64,000 bases of DNA from Nocardia sienata NBRC 100364 (GTDB lineage: Bacteria > Actinomycetota > Actinomycetes > Mycobacteriales > Mycobacteriaceae): assembly GCF_001613205.1 (NCBI RefSeq), contig NZ_BDBX01000004.1, positions 124,001 to 188,000 of the forward strand. The letters are read 5' to 3'. Below are positions 25,925 to 35,457 of the stretch, piece after piece (the stretch's first letter is position 1; each line of letters begins with the position of its first letter). Both the position numbers and the translations under genes were made by a program. The notes below the pieces were generated by a model that was not told where the DNA came from, searched no databases, and saw only the letters and a list, made by a program, of their open reading frames with translations.

Positions 25925-27370
25925 ATGGCTTCCTCCGCAGCGCGTGCACAGATCGGGGTCACCGGCCTGGCGGTGATGGGCAGCAATATCGCCCGCAACT
26001 TCGCCAAGCACGGCTACACCGTGGCACTGCACAATCGCAGCGTCGCCAAAACCGACGCGCTGCTCGCTGCGCACGGCGACGACGGTGATTTCGTCCGCAC
26101 CGAGACCATCGCCGAGTTCGTCGCCGCGCTGGAGAAGCCGCGCCGAGTGCTCATCATGGTGAAGGCCGGCGACGCCACCGACGCGGTGATCGAAGAACTC
26201 GCGGACGCCATGGAAACCGGCGATATCATCATCGACGGCGGCAATGCCCTCTACACCGACACCATCCGGCGCGAGGCCGCGCTGCGGGCCCGCGGCCTCA
26301 ATTTCGTCGGCGCCGGGATCTCCGGCGGCGAGGAGGGGGCGCTCAACGGACCGTCGATCATGCCGGGCGGGCCCGCGGAATCCTATGAATCGCTGGGACC
26401 GCTGCTGGAATCCATCGCCGCCCAGGTGGACGGCACCCCGTGCTGCACCCACATCGGCCCGGACGGGTCCGGCCATTTCGTGAAGATGGTGCACAACGGT
26501 ATCGAATACGCCGATATGCAGCTCATCGGTGAGGCGTATCACCTGTTCCGGGCCGCACTGGACCTGGATCCGAAGCAGATCGCCGATATCTTCACCCAGT
26601 GGAACTCCGGCGATCTGGAGAGCTACCTGGTGGAGATCACCGCCGAGGTGCTGAGCCAGGTCGATGCGAAAACCGGCAAGCCGCTGGTCGATGTGATCGT
26701 GGACGCGGCCGAGCAGAAGGGCACCGGGCGCTGGACCGTGAAATCCGCCCTCGATCTGGGTGTTCCGGTGACCGGTATCGCCGAGGCCGTATTCGCCCGG
26801 GCGCTGTCGGGGTCGCGGGGGCAGCGCGCGGCGGCCGTGGGGCTCGCCGCCGGCGAACTCGCCGCCAAGCCCACCGATATCGCGCAGTTCACCGAGGACA
26901 TCCGGCAGGCCCTGTACGCGTCCAAGGTCGTGGCCTACGCCCAGGGCTTCGATCAGATCGCCGCCGGCAGCGCCGAATACGGCTGGGATCTCACCCCCGG
27001 CGATCTGGCCACCATCTGGCGTGGCGGCTGCATCATCCGGGCCCGGTTCTTGAACCGCATCAAAGAGGCCTACGAAACCGATCCGACGCTGCCGAGCCTG
27101 ATCCTCGCACCGTACTTCCGGAACGCGATCGAGACGGCGATCGACAGTTGGCGGCGGGTGGTCTCGACCGCCACGCTGCTGGGTATCCCGGTACCGGCGT
27201 TCGCCTCCTCGCTGTCCTACTACGACGCGCTGCGCGCCGAACGGCTGCCCGCCGCGCTCACCCAGGCCCAGCGCGATTTCTTCGGCGCGCACACCTACGA
27301 GCGGGTCGACGCCGAGGGCAAGTTCCACACGCTGTGGAGCGAGGACCGTTCCGAGGTCTCGGCGGGCTGA
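25925..27370 (+). CDS. gnd: 6-phosphogluconate dehydrogenase (decarboxylating)
   Basis: 481 aa, the full length of the long (homodimeric) class. Rossmann motif GVTGLAVMGSNIARNF at the N-terminus, catalytic SGGEEGA segment, and the family signature GHFVKMVHNGIEYADMQ with the active Lys and Asn. It oxidises 6-phosphogluconate to ribulose 5-phosphate with release of CO2 and reduction of NADP+ in the pentose phosphate pathway. A hairpin terminator starts 9 nt past the stop, so it is transcribed alone or from an upstream promoter. Confidence 0.96.
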   Translation: MASSAARAQIGVTGLAVMGSNIARNFAKHGYTVALHNRSVAKTDALLAAHGDDGDFVRTETIAEFVAALEKPRRVLIMVKAGDATDAVIEELADAMETGDIIIDGGNALYTDTIRREAALRARGLNFVGAGISGGEEGALNGPSIMPGGPAESYESLGPLLESIAAQVDGTPCCTHIGPDGSGHFVKMVHNGIEYADMQLIGEAYHLFRAALDLDPKQIADIFTQWNSGDLESYLVEITAEVLSQVDAKTGKPLVDVIVDAAEQKGTGRWTVKSALDLGVPVTGIAEAVFARALSGSRGQRAAAVGLAAGELAAKPTDIAQFTEDIRQALYASKVVAYAQGFDQIAAGSAEYGWDLTPGDLATIWRGGCIIRARFLNRIKEAYETDPTLPSLILAPYFRNAIETAIDSWRRVVSTATLLGIPVPAFASSLSYYDALRAERLPAALTQAQRDFFGAHTYERVDAEGKFHTLWSEDRSEVSAG

Positions 27371-27378
27371 ACACCCGG

Positions 27379-27406
27379 TCGCCGGGCGGGGCGGTCCGCC
27401 CGGCGA
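27379..27406 (+). terminator. Terminator after gnd
   Basis: Perfect 11-bp GC-rich stem (27379-27389 with 27396-27406), 6-nt loop. Confidence 0.75.
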
Positions 27407-27452
27407 CACACTTCCTCTTGACTCCGGGTCATCCGACCAGTTGCAATGAGAT

Positions 27453-29198
27453 GTGAGCTACGACACGATCATCAAGGGTGGCCGCTGGTTCGACGGCACC
27501 GGCGCGGCCTCCGCGATTCGCCATCTCGGACTGCGCGGCGACCGGGTCGTGGCCGTCTCCGCGGAACCGCTCGACGAGACCGACTGTCCGGATGTGGTGG
27601 ACGCCGCGGGCAAATGGGTTCTGCCGGGAATGATCGATATCCACACCCACTACGACATCGAGGTCCTGAAGTCCCCTGCGCTGTCGGAATCGGTCCGGCA
27701 CGGCATCACCACGGTGCTGCTGGGCTCGTGCTCACTGTCCACTGTGCATATCGACCCCACCGGCGCGGGCGATATCTTCGGTCGCGTGGAGGCCATTCCG
27801 CGCCGTCATGTGATCGATACGCTCGACGAGACCAAGACCTGGACCTCCGCCCGCGAATACGTGGCCGCCCTCGAGCAGCTGCCGCTGGGCCCGAATATCG
27901 CTGCCATGCTGGGTCACTCGGATATCCGGACCGCCCGCCTCGGCCTGGACCGCGCCACCCGCAAGAAGGTTCGCCCTACGCGCGCAGAGCTGGCGGATAT
28001 GGAAGCGGCGCTGCACGAGGCACTCGACGCCGGATTCCTCGGGATGTCGGCGCAGCAGCTGCTGTTCGACAAGGTCGACGGCGAGACCTGCCGGTCGCGC
28101 ACGCTGCCGTCCACCTATGCGCGCGCGAAGGAGCGCCGCCGCCTCAATGCGATCCTGCGCCGGCGCGGCCGGGTCCTGCAGGGTGGACCCGATATCACGT
28201 CACCGCGCAGTCTCGGGGCGATGATCTTCAGCAGCCTGGGTATCGGGCGCCGCAAGCTCAAGACCAGCCTGCTGTCCGCCGCCGATATCAAGGCCAACCC
28301 TCTCGCCGTTGTCCTCATCGGCGCACTGGCGCGGCTGGTGAACGCGCTCGGTGCGGATTTCCGCTGGCAGCATCTGCCCGTGCCATTCGAGGTGTACGCC
28401 GACGGTATCGATCTGGTGATCTTCGAGGAGTTCGGGTCCGGCGCGGCGGCCCTGCACCTGGCCGACCGGGTGGAGCGCGACGCGCTGCTCGCCGACGAGG
28501 CCTACCGCCGCCGCTTCCGCAAGGACTACGACGCGAAGTTCGGGCTCCGGGTCTGGCACCGCGATTTCTTCGACGCCGAGATCGTGAGCTGCCCGGACGA
28601 GGAGGTCGTGGGTAAGACCTTCGGGCAGGTCGGCGTGGACCGGGGCGGGCTGCATCCGGTGGACGCCTTCCTGGACCTGGTCATCGAACACGGCACCAAA
28701 CTGCGCTGGCGCACCACCATTTCCAACCATCGCCCCGAGATTCTGGACCGCTTCGCCGCCCACCCCGGGATCCAGCTCGGGTTCTCCGACGCGGGCGCCC
28801 ACCTGCGCAACATGGCCTTCTACAATTTCGGGCTCCGCTTCCTGCGCCGGATGTACCGGGCCGAACAGGCGGGCACTCCGGTGATCCCGCTCGAACGTGC
28901 GGTGCACCGGCTCACCGGCGAGCTCGCCGACTGGTACGACATCGATGCGGGCCACCTGCGTGAGGGCGACCGCGCGGATCTGGTGGTCATCGATCCGACG
29001 GGCCTCGACGATTCGCTCGACGCCTACGCCGAGAGCCCGGTGGCCCAGTACGGCGGACTGGAGCGGATGGTCAACCGCAACGATGCCGCCGTCTCGGCGG
29101 TGTACATCGGCGGGCGATACGTGTTCGGTGACGGCACCGCCGATCCGGCTCTGGGCGGCGCTCGCACCGGACGCTTCCTGCGGGCCGGGAAGCGCTGA
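27453..29198 (+). CDS. Amidohydrolase, N-acyl-D-amino-acid deacylase-like
   Basis: 581 aa from GTG 27453. Metal motif H-x-H in GMIDIHTHYDIEV, a Cys in LLGSCSLS where D-aminoacylases hold their metal-bridging Cys, the later His in TTISNHRPE and the Asp in LGFSDAGAHLRNM. A C-terminal strand LVVIDP ... YIGGRYVFGDG closes the composite domain of the superfamily. D-aminoacylases hydrolyse N-acyl-D-amino acids; actinobacterial relatives are often annotated for other cyclic amides, so the substrate is open. A palindromic GGGCGGAC/GTCCGCCC structure follows the stop. Confidence 0.83.
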   Translation: MSYDTIIKGGRWFDGTGAASAIRHLGLRGDRVVAVSAEPLDETDCPDVVDAAGKWVLPGMIDIHTHYDIEVLKSPALSESVRHGITTVLLGSCSLSTVHIDPTGAGDIFGRVEAIPRRHVIDTLDETKTWTSAREYVAALEQLPLGPNIAAMLGHSDIRTARLGLDRATRKKVRPTRAELADMEAALHEALDAGFLGMSAQQLLFDKVDGETCRSRTLPSTYARAKERRRLNAILRRRGRVLQGGPDITSPRSLGAMIFSSLGIGRRKLKTSLLSAADIKANPLAVVLIGALARLVNALGADFRWQHLPVPFEVYADGIDLVIFEEFGSGAAALHLADRVERDALLADEAYRRRFRKDYDAKFGLRVWHRDFFDAEIVSCPDEEVVGKTFGQVGVDRGGLHPVDAFLDLVIEHGTKLRWRTTISNHRPEILDRFAAHPGIQLGFSDAGAHLRNMAFYNFGLRFLRRMYRAEQAGTPVIPLERAVHRLTGELADWYDIDAGHLREGDRADLVVIDPTGLDDSLDAYAESPVAQYGGLERMVNRNDAAVSAVYIGGRYVFGDGTADPALGGARTGRFLRAGKR

Positions 29199-29300
29199 AA
29201 TAGTTCCGGGCGGACCGTCCGCCCTTCGCGGTCGCTCGCGGTCGCTCGACCCGGGGGCAGCCACCGGAGTAGGTCACCGCGACCCGGGTGTCGGCGACGT

Positions 29301-30257
29301 TCAGCGCCGATCGGCGGGTACCGCGAAGGATTCGAGGCCGTAACTGCGGCAGGCGGCCACGAGTTTCTCGTACCGGAAGCGGTTGTAGGCCAGAGGTTGC
29401 ATGAGCAACCGGTCCGGCAGTACCCGCCAGGCCAACTGCAGCAGCCGCACGTAGAGCGCGAACTCCGCATCGTGGCGTGGTTTGAGCTCGAAGCCGGTGA
29501 GCTGCTGCACTGCCGGGTGCATGGCCTTGGACGAGCACACCTGGATCACATGCCCGGCCACCGGCCGCAGCACCAGCCACATCGGGGTCAGCGCCCGCCG
29601 GGCCGGCGGCGGTAGTCCGAGAGTGGGCAGCGGCAGTTTCGTCAGGTCGGCGAACTTCTGTACCAGGAACGGATTCTCGGCCAGTTCCTGGGATGCCATC
29701 TGGTCGTAGTAGGCCCGTGCCTCGGCGAGATCGGCGGGTAGTTTCCCGGCGGCGCTGGGCAGTTCGAGATCGGCGAAGGCGGCGCGCAGCTGCTGGTAGG
29801 CCGCCTCCTCCTCTTCCGGCCGCAGCTCGGTGCCGGTGCAGTGGGTGAAGGTGTTGAGAACGACGAAGATGCCGCTCACCGCGATCCATTTCCAGGTGAA
29901 CGGGTTCAGCGCGCTGTATGCGACCTCACCGAATGCCGCATTACCGACGCCGCGGACGTCACGGTGGCGCAGGTTGAGCCATTCGGCTTCGGCGCGGCGG
30001 TCGTCGGAATCGCCCCACAGTGCGATCATCGCCGAGACACCGCTGCGGACACCGCGATCGGCGAAGTTCTCCTCGAACCGGCCGGTCCGGTCCACCGCGG
30101 CGGCCACCGGGACCAGCGCTACCTGGTCGAAGGCGGCACCGGCGAAGGCGCCGGCCAGGACGCTGCCCGAATGTTTGCGGAATTCACGCAGGACCTCGGG
30201 CCGGACTCGGGGGTCGGTCGACTCTTCGGCGGTGCGCTCCGTTGCGTGGGTCGCCAT
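29301..30257 (-). CDS. Oxygenase MpaB family protein (DUF2236), copy 2
   Basis: 318 aa from ATG 30257, ribosome site GAGGTGAC. Helical DUF2236 fold: N-terminal FRKHSGSVLAGAFAGAAFDQV, a central ALNPFTWKWIAVSGIFVV corresponding to the HALNP-FYW segment of copy 1, and a C-terminal LLQLAWRVLPDRLLMQPLAY. Divergent from a TetR gene; an ATGATAGA/TCTATCAT operator lies 33 nt upstream of its start. Relatives are haem oxygenases acting on isoprenoid or lipid substrates; the true activity here is unknown. Confidence 0.8.
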   Translation of the reverse strand: MATHATERTAEESTDPRVRPEVLREFRKHSGSVLAGAFAGAAFDQVALVPVAAAVDRTGRFEENFADRGVRSGVSAMIALWGDSDDRRAEAEWLNLRHRDVRGVGNAAFGEVAYSALNPFTWKWIAVSGIFVVLNTFTHCTGTELRPEEEEAAYQQLRAAFADLELPSAAGKLPADLAEARAYYDQMASQELAENPFLVQKFADLTKLPLPTLGLPPPARRALTPMWLVLRPVAGHVIQVCSSKAMHPAVQQLTGFELKPRHDAEFALYVRLLQLAWRVLPDRLLMQPLAYNRFRYEKLVAACRSYGLESFAVPADRR

Positions 30258-30289
30258 CTCGTCACCTCGGGGCGGGGAGAAGAACAGAA

Positions 30290-30319
30290 ATGATAGATCG
30301 GACGCCTTAAGTCTATCAT
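30290..30319. promoter_or_regulatory. TetR operator between MpaB copy 2 and tetR
   Basis: ATGATAGA (30290-30297), N14, TCTATCAT (30312-30319): a perfect 8-bp inverted repeat in the divergent promoter region. The same TGATAGW-N14-WCTATCA pattern occurs at 31925-31952 before MpaB copy 3. Confidence 0.7.
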
Positions 30320-30401
30320 TCGGACGGCGTGGAAACCACGCTCCGGCGCGCGGATCCGGTGCCCACGCCGGGTGCGGCGGCAAGGCGGTAGGCTGATCCG
30401 A

Positions 30402-31025
30402 ATGGAAACGACCGCTGCGCAGTGGACCGAACTGCAGCAGTTGGACACCAGATCCCGCACGATCGTCGACGCCGCGCGCGAATGTTTCGCCGAGCACGGG
30501 TTCGAGGAGACGACCATGGTGCGGATCGCCGAGGTCGCGGGCGTCGGCGTGGCGACCGTCTACCGTCGTTTCGGGACGAAATCCGCGATCGTGCGGTACG
30601 CGCTCATGGCCGAATCGCAGCGTCTGGCAATGATCGTCGCCGACGCGATGCACCGGTCCGCGGGCCCGGTCGGCGCGCTGGCCGATATGTTCGCCGCGTT
30701 CGTCGGCGAGGCCACCGCGCCCATACTCCTGACCCGCAGCCTGCGCGTTTCCGGCGCGGCCGGCCAGCTCACCGAATTCCTCACCGACGACGATGTCATC
30801 CAGCAGGGACGCGGGCTGGTGGCGCAGTTCCTGATCTACTGGCAGGAGCGCGGTGAGCTCGGCAGTTTCGACCCGGAGGTGGTGGCCGAATTGTTCGTCC
30901 GGCTCACCGTCTCGTTCATCTCCAATCCGCGCGGGGTGCTGCCGCTCGGGGATACCGACGCGGCCCGGGCCTTCGCCCGCCGCTACCTCGCACCGCTGAT
31001 GTATCCCCATCCCGGCGGCAACTGA
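30402..31025 (+). CDS. TetR family transcriptional regulator (of the MpaB genes)
   Basis: 207 aa, ATG 30402. HTH: TMVRIAEVAGVGVATVYRRFGTKSAIV. Lies between two minus-strand MpaB-family genes and diverges from the first. The shared inverted repeat upstream of both (30290-30319 and 31925-31952) makes it the probable repressor of both. Confidence 0.9.
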   Translation: METTAAQWTELQQLDTRSRTIVDAARECFAEHGFEETTMVRIAEVAGVGVATVYRRFGTKSAIVRYALMAESQRLAMIVADAMHRSAGPVGALADMFAAFVGEATAPILLTRSLRVSGAAGQLTEFLTDDDVIQQGRGLVAQFLIYWQERGELGSFDPEVVAELFVRLTVSFISNPRGVLPLGDTDAARAFARRYLAPLMYPHPGGN

Positions 31026-31071
31026 GGCCTTCGGGGCGAGGCGGGTCTGTGTCGGTACCGGCCGGTGGGGC

Positions 31072-31857
31072 TCAGCCGCCGGGCACGATCGTGATCGGCT
31101 CGCGCGGGGTCTCCTGCCGCGGGCGCACCTTGTACGCGGCCGATTTCAGCTCCCGCTGCTTCATCTTCTGGATCTGCTGATGATGTTTGCGGGCGTGGTA
31201 GGCGATCGGGAAATAGGTCAGCCGGTCCGGGAGCACCCGGTAGGCGAACCGGATCACCGCATAGGCGCGTTCCAGTGCCCGCTGGTCCGCATCGGTCCAT
31301 TCGGCGCCGATCATCGTGCGCAGGCGGGGGTCGAGCAGCCCGACGATGGACAGGTAGTTGAACCGGATCATCGGATAGCCGAGCAGCCGCGCGATGCGGC
31401 CGGCGGGAAAACCCATGGCCCGGAACTGGTCCAGATCACCGGTCCGCAATTGACGGTACTGTTCGCGCACCTCGTCGTCGGCGGAGAGGACCTCGGTCAC
31501 GATGTGCTCGTAGTACTCGTCGAACTCGGCGCGGGTCTGCGGATAGCCTTTCATCGGCACCTGCAGGATGCGGGCGATCCGGATGTTGTCGCGCAGCAAC
31601 TCCTCGAGTTCGTCGTCGGTGAACTCCCGGCCCATCAGCAGCGGCCCGGCTTTCGCGGTGGTCACGTAGGCGGTGGCGATCACCCACTGGTAGGCACCCG
31701 GATGCAGGGCGCCGATCTGTTTGCCCTCGCTGCCCTTCATACGCAGCGGAGCGTGCAGCGACCGGAGCCGCCGGCCGTCCTGGACGGCCTCGACGCCGCG
31801 GCCACGAAACGCGCTTGATACCGGCGCACCGGCCGAGGCAACACGGGCCTGGGACAT
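31072..31857 (-). CDS. Oxygenase MpaB family protein (DUF2236), copy 3, N-terminally short
   Basis: 261 aa from ATG 31857. The segment IGALHPGAYQWVIATAYVTT (near residue 50) aligns with HALNPELFYWAHATF at about residue 116 of copy 1, so roughly 65 N-terminal residues present in copies 1 and 2 are missing. The rest (RLRSLHAPLRMKGSEGK, FRMLPDRLTYF-like end) is intact. The operator 68 nt upstream suggests that the start is correct and the gene expressed. It may be active as a shortened protein or be decaying. Confidence 0.72.
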   Translation of the reverse strand: MSQARVASAGAPVSSAFRGRGVEAVQDGRRLRSLHAPLRMKGSEGKQIGALHPGAYQWVIATAYVTTAKAGPLLMGREFTDDELEELLRDNIRIARILQVPMKGYPQTRAEFDEYYEHIVTEVLSADDEVREQYRQLRTGDLDQFRAMGFPAGRIARLLGYPMIRFNYLSIVGLLDPRLRTMIGAEWTDADQRALERAYAVIRFAYRVLPDRLTYFPIAYHARKHHQQIQKMKQRELKSAAYKVRPRQETPREPITIVPGG

Positions 31858-31924
31858 GGCGACTCCTAGCGCGGGCGGCCCCGCGTCATCGAGGAGGACC
31901 GCAACGGCGAACCGGAATCCACAG

Positions 31925-31952
31925 TGATAGTGGATCAAGCATTAGACTATCA
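31925..31952. promoter_or_regulatory. TetR operator upstream of MpaB copy 3
   Basis: TGATAGT (31925-31931), N14, ACTATCA (31946-31952), 67 nt upstream of the minus-strand start at 31857. Same arms and spacing as the operator at 30290-30319. Confidence 0.65.
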
Positions 31953-32056
31953 ATTGTTCTGTCGAACCGACGCAGATCAGCGAGATCCGATCGATGGAAC
32001 GGAGTCGGCGACCCGGTAGCGGTCGGCCTATCAATCCGCAGCCGCGGCAATACGGA

Positions 32057-34261
32057 TCAGGCGGGCGTGACCGACACCGGTACACCGTTGAACACGGCGT
32101 TACCGGAAGGAACATCCAGCACCGAATCATCGGTCAGCACATTGGCGTTGACACCGGCGTGCTGCCGCGCCACCTGCTGCGAACTGGTCGCATGCCCCCA
32201 GCCGTGCGGCAGGCTCACCACTCCCGGCATGATCGAATCGGTGGCCTCGATCGGCACCGTGACCGAACCGGCCGCGGATTTCACCAGCGCCTGCTCTCCC
32301 AGTCCGAGCCGGGCGATATCGTCGGGATGAATCTGCAGGGTGCAGCGGTTCGTCCCGCCCACCAGCCGGGGCGCGTTGTGCATCCAGCTGTTGTTGGAAC
32401 GCAGATGGCGGCGCCCGATCAGCACCATCTCCGCCGGCGCTGCCGCAGACCGGGCCCGCAGGCGGTCGAGATCGGCCAGTAGTGCCGCCGGCGCCAGCTC
32501 CACCGTCCCCGAGGCGGTCCGCAGCACCTCGGCCAGGCGCGACCGCAGCGGGCCGAGGTCGAGACCGTGCGGGTTGTCCAGCAGGGTGGACAGACTCAGG
32601 TCCCCACCGTTCCACTCGCCGTAGGGTCCCAGCCGCAACATCAGGTCCAGACGCTGCTCGGTACTGGTACTGCCGGTGAGCTCGTGCCGTCGCTGTTCGA
32701 GACCGGCCTGCCGCAGCGTGGTGCCGATCACCAGGTCGTCGAACGCGGTCAGCGGATCGTATCCCGCGGCCGGGTTGTGCGGTTGGCCGCTCACCGCCGC
32801 CGCCAGCCGGACATAGACCGCGGCCTCCGACGGCCGGTCCCCCAGCGGCACCAGCGGCGGTGAGTACCGGGCGTAGTTGCGGACCGCGAACTGTAGCAGC
32901 GCGAAATCGTAGTGCGGGGACTGCACCGGACGCGGCGGCGGCAGGATCACATCGGCGTGCCGGGTGGTCTCGTTGAGATAGCAGTCCAGGCTCACCATGA
33001 AGTCGAGCGCGGCGAACGCGGCATCCAGCCGGGCGCCGCTGGGCGCCGACAGCACCGGGTTACCGGCCGCGGTGATCAGCGCCCGTACCTGCCCGTCACC
33101 GGGTGTGGTGATCTCGTCGATCAGGGTGGCCACCGGCAGTTCGCCCATCGACTCGGGCAGCTCGCGGACGCGGCTGCGCCAGCGGCCCGGGCGGAAGGGC
33201 TTGGTGCGCACGATTCCGCGGACCGCCGCCGTCGCGAACATGGCACCGCCGGGAGTGTCGAGGTTGCCGGTGAGCACGTTGATCACGTCGACCAGCCACT
33301 GGGTCACCGTGCCGAATTCGGCGGTACAGGTACCGATCCGGGCGTAGACCACCGAGGTCGGAGCGGACGCGAGCTCACGCGCGAGCCGGCGCACGGTCTC
33401 GGCGGGCACCCCGGTGCGCGCGGCGACGGTCTCCGGATCGAATTCCGCGGCCGCGCAACGCACCTCGTCCAAGCCCGTGACCTCGATACCGACATCGGTC
33501 AGCCCCTCGGCGAAGAGGGTGTGCACGATCCCGAACAGCAGATAGGCGTCGGTGCCCGGCCGCACGAAGAGGTGTTCGTCGGCACGGGCGGCCGTGCGGG
33601 TACGGCGCGGATCCACCACGACCAGGCGGCCACCCCGCGCCCGCAGCGCCTGCAACCGGCCCGGGAAGTCCGGCGCGGTGCACAGTGAACCGTTCGACTC
33701 CAGGGGGTTGGCGCCCAGCATCAACACGTAATCGGAGCGGTCCAGATCCGGGACCGGGACGGCAAGCGGATCCCCGAACATCAGGCCGCAGGCCACCTGC
33801 TTGGGCATCTGGTCGGCGGTGCTGGCGGAGAACACATTCTTCGTCCCCAGCGCTCGGATCAGCGTCGGCGCGTACAGGGTTCCGGCGACGGTATGCGCAT
33901 TGGGATTGCCCAGGTACAGCGCGATCGCCTGAGCGCCGTGCTCGGCCCGGATCGCCGGGATACGCGCGGCGATCAGGTCGAATGCCTCCGCCCAGCCCAC
34001 CGTCCGCCACGAACCGGTGGCACGGTCCCGGACCATGGGTTCGGTGAGACGATCGGGATCGCCGTCGAGCTGCCCGAAACTCGCCCCCTTGGGGCACAGA
34101 AAGCCCTTGCTGAACGGATCCAGCTTGTCACCCCGCGCACCGATCACCCGATCCCGCGAATCGACGGTGAGCTCCAGGCCGCAGGCTGCCTCGCACAGCG
34201 GGCAGGTGCGCAGGAGGTTCCGGACGGTGGTATCGGGTGCGGCGGGATTCGGTGCGGCCAT
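32057..34261 (-). CDS. Molybdopterin-dependent oxidoreductase with N-terminal 4Fe-4S site
   Basis: 734 aa from ATG 34261. Residues about 15-60 hold the [4Fe-4S] ligands CPLCEAAC and a distal Cys in GFLCPKG; the next Lys is the usual electron-relay residue. The bis-MGD domains follow (GWAEAFDLIA, LGANPLESNG, VVDPRRTRTA), and the C-terminal molybdopterin-binding domain begins about 625 (LIGRRHLRSNNSWMHN, ending near HGWGHAT). DMSO-reductase/formate-dehydrogenase superfamily, cytoplasmic, no Tat signal. No partner iron-sulfur or membrane subunit is encoded nearby, so its substrate and electron partner are unknown. Confidence 0.85.
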   Translation of the reverse strand: MAAPNPAAPDTTVRNLLRTCPLCEAACGLELTVDSRDRVIGARGDKLDPFSKGFLCPKGASFGQLDGDPDRLTEPMVRDRATGSWRTVGWAEAFDLIAARIPAIRAEHGAQAIALYLGNPNAHTVAGTLYAPTLIRALGTKNVFSASTADQMPKQVACGLMFGDPLAVPVPDLDRSDYVLMLGANPLESNGSLCTAPDFPGRLQALRARGGRLVVVDPRRTRTAARADEHLFVRPGTDAYLLFGIVHTLFAEGLTDVGIEVTGLDEVRCAAAEFDPETVAARTGVPAETVRRLARELASAPTSVVYARIGTCTAEFGTVTQWLVDVINVLTGNLDTPGGAMFATAAVRGIVRTKPFRPGRWRSRVRELPESMGELPVATLIDEITTPGDGQVRALITAAGNPVLSAPSGARLDAAFAALDFMVSLDCYLNETTRHADVILPPPRPVQSPHYDFALLQFAVRNYARYSPPLVPLGDRPSEAAVYVRLAAAVSGQPHNPAAGYDPLTAFDDLVIGTTLRQAGLEQRRHELTGSTSTEQRLDLMLRLGPYGEWNGGDLSLSTLLDNPHGLDLGPLRSRLAEVLRTASGTVELAPAALLADLDRLRARSAAAPAEMVLIGRRHLRSNNSWMHNAPRLVGGTNRCTLQIHPDDIARLGLGEQALVKSAAGSVTVPIEATDSIMPGVVSLPHGWGHATSSQQVARQHAGVNANVLTDDSVLDVPSGNAVFNGVPVSVTPA

Positions 34262-34343
34262 GCCACCATCATCACTCTTTGAGACACCGGACAGAAGGTG
34301 TATTGAGAGAATTCGGATAGATCTATCGCACGCGCAGCCCGGG

Positions 34344-35429
34344 TCACCAGAGCCCTGGGCCCGCCGAACCGGAGGCGCCGGCGAGGGACACGACGGTACC
34401 TTTCGCCGCCGATTCGCGGGCCGCCTCGAGGACCCGCAGGCCCGCCAGGGCTTCGGCGGGGTCCACCGGTACCGGCGCACCGTCCAGGACGGCGGCGGCC
34501 GTGGCCGCGTAGAAGGCGGGATAATCGCCGGGCAGCGTGGGGTACGGTGCCGGGTCGGCGGCACCCAGCACACCGAAGTCCGCTTCGTCGGCCTCTCCCC
34601 ACGGTGTCCCGTCGTCCGGGCGGTGTCCGGCGCGCAGGGCCGCCTCCTGGGGGTCCAGTCCGTGCACTTCATAGCCTGCGCGGTCCCCGAGGACCCGGAA
34701 GCGGGGGCCCAGCAGCGGGGCCACCGCGCTCGCCCACAAGTGGGAGTGCACGCCGCCGGTATGGGTCAGGGCGAGGAACATATCGTCGTCGGTGCTGACC
34801 CCGGGGCGACGCCGGGCCAGTTCGCAATAGACGCTCGCGACCGGACCGAACAGGGTGAGCGCCTGGTCGACCAGGTGACTGCCCAGGTCGTACAGGATCC
34901 CGGCGGCATCGCCCGGGCCGCCCAGCTCACGCCAGCCGCCCTTGGGCACCGGACGCCAGCGCTCGAACCGCGATTCGAAGCGGCGCACCGGGCCCAGCGC
35001 GTCCTCGGCCACCAACCGGCGCACCGTCCGGAAATCGCCGTCCCAGCGCCGGTTCTGGAAAACGGTCAGCACTCCCCCGACGTCCCGGGCGTAGCGCAGC
35101 AGATCCGCGGCTTCCGCGGCGGTCACCGCGAAGGGTTTGTCGACCACCACCGCCGCCCCGGCCGCGAGCGCCTGCCGGGCCAGTTCGGCATGCACACGGT
35201 TGGGTGCGGCGACCACGACCAGATCGATCCCGGACATATCGGCGAAAAGACTGTCGGTATCGGGCAGTACGCGCACCCCGGGATGTTCCTGTCGCGCCTG
35301 CTCCGCCCGCTGCGCCGAGCCGGTCACCACCGCGGCCAGCCGGAGCCGTGGTTCGGCGGCGACGAGCGGGGCGTGGAACACCGCCCCGGCCAACCCGTAC
35401 CCGATGATGGCGACTCCGAGACTGCTCAT
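34344..35429 (-). CDS. Gfo/Idh/MocA family oxidoreductase
   Basis: 361 aa. Rossmann motif AIIGYGLAGAVFHAPL, the conserved AAPNRVHAELA, and VVDKPFAVTAAEA with the E/D-K-P catalytic Lys. C-terminal sugar-type alpha/beta domain. Family members oxidise or reduce cyclitols, sugars or related polyols with NAD(P). It is 83 nt upstream of the molybdoenzyme on the same strand; the substrate is unknown. Confidence 0.87.
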   Translation of the reverse strand: MSSLGVAIIGYGLAGAVFHAPLVAAEPRLRLAAVVTGSAQRAEQARQEHPGVRVLPDTDSLFADMSGIDLVVVAAPNRVHAELARQALAAGAAVVVDKPFAVTAAEAADLLRYARDVGGVLTVFQNRRWDGDFRTVRRLVAEDALGPVRRFESRFERWRPVPKGGWRELGGPGDAAGILYDLGSHLVDQALTLFGPVASVYCELARRRPGVSTDDDMFLALTHTGGVHSHLWASAVAPLLGPRFRVLGDRAGYEVHGLDPQEAALRAGHRPDDGTPWGEADEADFGVLGAADPAPYPTLPGDYPAFYAATAAAVLDGAPVPVDPAEALAGLRVLEAARESAAKGTVVSLAGASGSAGPGLW

Positions 35430-35457
35430 ACCCGCCGACGTTACCCGGCGGGCGCGT

